Source of the DNA: Candidatus Dormiibacterota bacterium
Lineage (GTDB): Bacteria; Chloroflexota; Dormibacteria; Aeolococcales; Aeolococcaceae
Assembly: GCA_003153505.1 (NCBI GenBank)
Contig: PLZA01000032.1
Coordinates: 1-36,787 of the forward strand
Direction: 5' to 3'
Length of the DNA: 36,787 nucleotides
Shown piece after piece: positions 33,522 to 36,787 of the stretch (positions are counted from its first letter, which is position 1; the number at the start of each line of letters is the position of its first letter). The translations under genes were made by a program, and so were the position numbers. The notes below the pieces were generated by a model. That model made no database searches, was not told the origin of the DNA, and was given only the letters and a program-made list of their open reading frames with translations.

Positions 33522-33791
33522 GTGATTTCTGACCTGGCGGACGGCGTTGACGCGCGGATTGGCGGGGTCATCGAGCGTGCCAACCGCAATCACCACCACC
33601 GGCGCTTGGCGCGTATCGACTGGGACCAGGCCTTTCGCGGCGAGGACCGGGGTTGGGCGAGCCGACGGCCGCCCCGTGAGGGCAACGACCTTCAGGTGTA
33701 TGTGGACGGCGCCGCGGCCCTCCCCGCGATCGCAGCCGCAGTGCGCGGCGGCGCGTTCCCTTCCATGGTCGTTGCACCACGTCGGTACTGA
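33522..33791 (+). pseudogene. Truncated phospholipase-D/cardiolipin-synthase-like N-terminus
   Basis: From the GTG at 33522 behind GGGGCGGAGA, 89 residues: VISDLADGVDARIGGVIERA, then HHHRRLARIDWDQAF, GNDLQVYVDGAAALPAIAAAV. This matches the N-terminal lead-in of PLD-like phosphodiesterases, where the 'DG-x-x-A-L-P-A-I/M' helix precedes the first catalytic strand. After AAAVRGG the family match stops and a TGA follows; neither HKD motif is present. A frame change near 33750 (ARS in the next frame) may have started the decay. Confidence 0.6.
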
Positions 33792-33835
33792 GGCCAATGT
33801 GGGACTGAACTCACCGTCGGGATGACCTCGGGCTC

Positions 33836-34900
33836 TCACCCGGCTCCGACTTCCTCGCGAGAGAGCGCAGCGACGTCGGCGGAGGTGCTAGCCATGTCGA
33901 AGACGATCCGCCCCGAGATCCTGCCTTTGAGCACATCTTCGATCGACTCGTTGACAGTGCTCAGCGGGCGCGTCTCGCGGATCACGGTTGTTCGTCCGCG
34001 AGCATGCAGGTCGAAAACCTCATCGAGGTCCTTGCGGGTGCCGACGATGGATCCAACAATGGTGATCCCGTTCAAGACCGTTTCGAAGATAGGGATGCTC
34101 ACCGCATTGTCCGCAGGGAGCGCCACGAACACCAGGGTGCCCTTGCGGCGCAGCGATCCGAACGCCTGCTCGAACGCTCGCGGTGAGACTGCGAGGGCGA
34201 TAGCTGCGTCGGCACCACCGAGGCGCTGGATGGCTTGAACCGGATCCTCCTCCGCGGCGTTGACTGTGTAGTCCGCGCCGAGGCGCTTGCTCATCGCCAG
34301 CTTCTCGGCCGTGACGTCGACCGCCACGACTGTTGCGCCCGCGATCTTCGCGTACTGCAGCGCCAGATGACCTAGCCCGCCGATGCCGAAGATGGCGACA
34401 AGATCAGAGGAGCGCGCTCCGGAAACTTTCACCGCCTTGTACGTCGTCACGCCCGCGCAGGTCAATGGCGCCGCGTCGAACGGGTCGAGACCGGAGGGTA
34501 CGGCGCCGACGTAGGCGGCCGAGGCTTTCGCGTACTCGGCATGACTGCCGTCGATCGCATACCCGGTGTTGAGCTGACGCTGGCACAGGGTCTCCCATCC
34601 CGAAACGCAGTATTCGCACGTTCCGCACGCGTAGCCAAGCCAAGGGAGAGCGACACGATCGCCTTCCTTGATGCGAGACACACCGGGCCCGGTGCGAGTG
34701 ACGATGCCGACACCCTCGTGGCCGGGAACAAATGGAGGCGTCGGCTTGACTGGCCAGTCGCCGTAGGCGGCATGGATATCGGTGTGGCAGAGTCCCGACG
34801 CTTCGATGCGGACGACCAGCTCGCCGGCTTGGGGTGTCGGTATCGGCCGCTCCTCGATCACGAGCGGCTGCTTGAATTGACGAACAACAGCTGCTTTCAC
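33836..34900 (-). CDS. Zinc-dependent alcohol dehydrogenase (AdhP-like)
   Basis: 354 residues from a GTG at 34900, behind GAGGTGAGCATCCC. Catalytic zinc ligands lie in GLCHTDIHAAYGDWP (Cys and His) and GHEGVG. The structural zinc site is C-GT-C-EY-C-x7-C in YACGTCEYCVSGWETLC. The NAD site is GIGGLGHLALQYAK, followed by VVAVDVTAEK. It oxidises primary alcohols or reduces aldehydes with NAD(H) in the cytoplasm. Length is typical, plus a slightly extended C-terminal tail. It stands alone on the minus strand; the region upstream (34901-35127) has no gene. Confidence 0.94.
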   Translation of the reverse strand: MKAAVVRQFKQPLVIEERPIPTPQAGELVVRIEASGLCHTDIHAAYGDWPVKPTPPFVPGHEGVGIVTRTGPGVSRIKEGDRVALPWLGYACGTCEYCVSGWETLCQRQLNTGYAIDGSHAEYAKASAAYVGAVPSGLDPFDAAPLTCAGVTTYKAVKVSGARSSDLVAIFGIGGLGHLALQYAKIAGATVVAVDVTAEKLAMSKRLGADYTVNAAEEDPVQAIQRLGGADAAIALAVSPRAFEQAFGSLRRKGTLVFVALPADNAVSIPIFETVLNGITIVGSIVGTRKDLDEVFDLHARGRTTVIRETRPLSTVNESIEDVLKGRISGRIVFDMASTSADVAALSREEVGAG

Positions 34901-35127
34901 GGGATGCTCACCTCAGTCAGGGGTCGAGGCGTCTCGGTAGGGGACGTCGATTCGCGCACGGGGAACTTGGGAAGGTCCACTGATCCCACACGGCTGAAGA
35001 TGGTCCGTCCAGCATAACAATCGCAGCAATACCTTCGCGGGTGCACGCTGCGAGCGCGCCCGTCGGTGCAAGAGTGCGTCAACGAGGATGTGGTCAGGAG
35101 CGTGCAGCGTCAGCGTTCCTGCCCGAA

Positions 35128-35407
35128 TCAGTTGGAGGCGGCGGACCCCACCAGATTGAGAGCGGCGATCCCGAACTCGTACTGCCACTCGACAAACTTG
35201 GTGACGATGTCGAAGTTGCGATCCACCACGGTGTCGATGGCGGGAATGAGCTTCTCAGAGTTGGGAAGCATGAACACGCTGAGCGGAACCAGGACGGAGG
35301 TGATGCTCTTGAGGACCTCGGTGGCCGCAAGCTTGATCTCCGTGGTCTGTTCGAGGCCTTCCGCGATAGCGGCATTGACGGTGCGGGTCGGTCCGGTTGT
35401 CGGTCAT
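35128..35407 (-). pseudogene. Small helical (phasin-like) gene with one frameshift
   Basis: The ATG at 35407 (behind CGAGGAAACAGTC) begins MTDNRTDP, after which sense is only found one frame over: TVNAAIAEGLEQTTEIKLAA, TEVLKSITSVLVPLSVFM, and WQYEFGIAALNLVGSAASN to the TGA at 35128. That second frame has no start codon after an upstream TGA, so a single-base change between 35382 and 35407 separates start and body. The ~92-residue amphipathic helical protein resembles phasin-like small proteins, without firm family assignment. Behind it lies a strong promoter with a palindromic operator. Sequencing error or recent inactivation are both possible. Confidence 0.6.
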
Positions 35408-35463
35408 GACTGTTTCCTCGTGACCTCTGGGTCCCGATGAGGGTCCCTCTGGAGGCCGCGCTA

Positions 35464-35492
35464 AGTATACCAAGCATCTGCTTGGTTGTCAA
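35464..35492 (-). promoter_or_regulatory. Sigma-70-type promoter with palindromic operator in the spacer
   Basis: On the minus strand: TTGACA (35487-35492), a 17-bp spacer, TATACT (35464-35469). ACCAAGCA-TC-TGCTTGGT (35469-35486) is a perfect 8-bp inverted repeat filling the spacer and touching both boxes, a layout typical of TetR-type repression. Transcription would start near 35457 and run into the gene at 35407 with a ~50-nt leader. No TetR gene is recognised next to it. Confidence 0.75.
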
Positions 35493-35904
35493 ACAAGAAC
35501 GCGTGCCCAGCTGGGCCGAGGCGCTGCCCGCTGCGCCGCCTCCGGCCGAGCGCGCTCCACAACAGCCAAGCCCCGGGCTCATGCTCTCGGGCTCCGCCCG
35601 AGGGGTCACCGGGATTGCCGCGTGTCTCGATGACGCGGCTAAGGCCGTCGGCCATCTCCTCGATGCGCCCGGAGCGGACGCAAGCGGCGCGGCTGTCGGC
35701 TCGGTCAGCGGGAGGACCACGGCATAGCCGCGACGGTGATGCAGCCCTCTCATCGTCTAGGGGTATGCACGTTCATGTGAGGATTACGGCAGCGCGGTCC
35801 AGGGACACGAATCTGGCTCACCCCAGCGTGCAATTAACACACTAGAGCTGACAGCCATCTGGTCAGGCGGAGGCGCGTCTCTGCTCGATCCCCTGCAGTC
35901 GGAG
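35493..35904. other. Gene-poor stretch with a relic frame and repeat
   Basis: No supported gene. A minus-strand frame (about 35655-35600, RIEEMADGLSRVIETRG) is protein-like and may be the end of a decayed gene. The 34-nt repeat copy lies at 35815-35848. Confidence 0.35.
35815..35848 (+). repeat. Copy 2 of the 34-nt dispersed repeat
   Basis: Same orientation as 19682-19715, 16.1 kb away, 30 of 34 identical. It lies in gene-poor DNA. Confidence 0.5.
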
Positions 35905-36450
35905 TCAGAGGGCGCCTCTGACACGGGCGAAGTGGTCAGCAAGCTGAGACGTTGAGGGGAGGACCACGGTGCTCATGCGTTTCGCAACTCCCGACGCCAC
36001 GAGTACGTGATGGGCGAACTTTTCGGTCACCACGACATCGCAGTACGGAACCGCGAGGCTGAGTGCGTCGACGTCGGTGATGTCGTTCGGCGTCCACCGC
36101 AGAGTCCCATCCCGATGCCGCGTCGCCTTGAGGACGATGGCGACCTCGGTGCTCGGCATAGAGCGTGTAAACCGTCGCAAGGTTTCCCGCTCGCTCAGAA
36201 CATCCTGCCAGAGGTAGCCGCGCTCGGCGCACGCCTTCTCGAGTGGGTCGAGGAGCTCGTTGCTCATCTCGTATGCCGCAACGACATCAAGATGCGGCCG
36301 CGGCGCCACCTGGGATCCTCATCAAGTCGCGCTCGCATGCCTTCCTCTTGGTCGGCGCGCCGCTGCGCAACCTTGAAGGCGGCGAGCGGATCGTAGCCTC
36401 GCTCTGCCAGGGCTGCCCGCCACGTTCGAATCGTACCCCTGGAGCAGGGT
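35905..36450 (-). pseudogene. PIN-like hypothetical protein, frameshifted and missing its N-terminus
   Basis: The C-terminal frame (GTG at 36309 to 35905, 134 residues) reads ELLDPLEKACAERGYLW, PSTEVAIVLKATRHRDG, then LRWTPNDITDVDALSLAVPYCDVVVTEK. The spaced acidic residues (NDITDVDAL, CDVVVTEK) resemble PIN-like nuclease-type hypotheticals. The frame directly upstream is closed by a TGA, while another frame upstream still looks coding (RTWRAALAERGYDPLAAF, RRADQEEGMRARLDED, about 36440-36310). The gene is therefore broken near 36310, and no full N-terminus is seen. Confidence 0.45.
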
Positions 36451-36493
36451 CTTGATCCCGCGGCTCGGCCTTGCCGCTCCGGGACAATCTCAC

Positions 36494-36787
36494 TCAATCC
36501 AGACCGGCGAGAATCTCGTGGATTGACATCGTCGCACCGCAGACGTGCGTGTCCGCAGCGCCGTAGTAGATGGTCAATCGGTCGTCCTCCGCGAAGGCGC
36601 CGGTCGCGAATATGACGTTGCCGAAGAAGCCGTGGATCTCGTAGTCGGCGAGCGGCTCCATGATCGGGTCGGGTGAGCGGCCGAGCACACGGGCCGGGTC
36701 GTCGGCGTCCAGCAGCACCGCACCGAGGCAGTAGCACTGGTCCTGGTCGACACCGTGGTAGATCTCGAGCCAGCCCTCGGGGATGCG
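36494..36787 (-). CDS. GH130-family glycoside phosphorylase, C-terminal part (5' end outside window)
   Basis: 97 residues are visible and the start lies beyond the right edge. Marks of the family-130 five-blade propeller: GWLEIYHGVDQDQCYCLGAV, LLDADDPARVLGRSPDPIMEP, YEIHGFFGNVIFATGAF, and LTIYYGAADTHVCGATMSI before the stop at 36494. GH130 enzymes phosphorolyse beta-mannosides (mannosyl-glucose or manno-oligosaccharides) in the cytoplasm. The substrate cannot be told from the C-terminal part. Confidence 0.88.
   Translation of the reverse strand, partial: RIPEGWLEIYHGVDQDQCYCLGAVLLDADDPARVLGRSPDPIMEPLADYEIHGFFGNVIFATGAFAEDDRLTIYYGAADTHVCGATMSIHEILAGLD

Noticed and set aside
35041..35440. Plus-strand frames of 122-124 codons opposite the phasin-like gene
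   Set aside because: The minus-strand frame has amphipathic helical protein character, a start with ribosome site and a consensus promoter; the plus frames are antisense shadows.

Overview
The window is GC-rich and gene-dense, and most genes have strong Shine-Dalgarno sites (AGGAGG-type). The protein families (DUF6131, Ltp-type lipoprotein, CsbD, dodecin, DUF3494 ice-binding-like protein, VIT1/CCC1, an Nramp relative, a GH130 phosphorylase) fit an uncultured soil-type actinobacterium or a related high-GC lineage such as Dormibacterota or Chloroflexota. The sequence alone does not settle the taxonomy, and there are no rRNA genes or complete tRNA genes.

Region 1 (1-19.7 kb) is an accretion zone of mobile-element remains and accessory genes. 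It has an intact tyrosine recombinase (142-1218), a second recombinase that has lost its catalytic Tyr and a catalytic His (2196-3284), and a frameshifted third recombinase relic (12225-12430). The 3' half of a tRNA-Ser(UGA) (7372-7429) sits at the end of a ~160-nt sequence that is duplicated 2.37 kb upstream (4851-5010 and 7223-7383), as expected of tandem insertions at one tRNA attachment site. The 5' half of a tRNA-Thr-like gene lies at 13237-13275 (minus). Cargo genes include four proteins with an RN-x3-H or R-x4-H (HEPN-like) motif, two zinc-ribbon proteins, a DUF5677-like protein, a SIR2-like NAD-hydrolase-type gene broken by one frameshift, an Ltp-type lipoprotein (a family known for phage superinfection exclusion), an ECF sigma factor coupled to a three-repeat membrane protein, a Kelch protein and an ice-binding-like surface protein. 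A defence or stress island is the most economical reading; this is inference.

Region 2 (20-31.1 kb) carries small stress and envelope proteins, nearly all on the plus strand with their own strong ribosome sites: dodecin, two coupled small proteins, VIT1/CCC1 and Nramp-like metal transporters, a small ACT-like protein, DUF6131, LapA-like, CsbD and a Lys/Arg-rich histone-like protein. Two unusual items stand out. One is a divergent pair of paralogues sharing a helical domain, one of them fused to an OmpR-type winged helix (26815-27378 and 27440-27784). The other is a DedA + RDD-like + ArsR-like HTH fusion (28386-29624).

Region 3 (31.6-36.8 kb) has two divergent PAP2 phosphatases, a truncated phospholipase-D-like gene, a zinc alcohol dehydrogenase, a frameshifted small gene behind a textbook TTGACA-N17-TATACT promoter whose spacer is an 18-bp palindromic operator, a broken PIN-like gene, and the C-terminal part of a GH130 glycoside phosphorylase running off the right edge.
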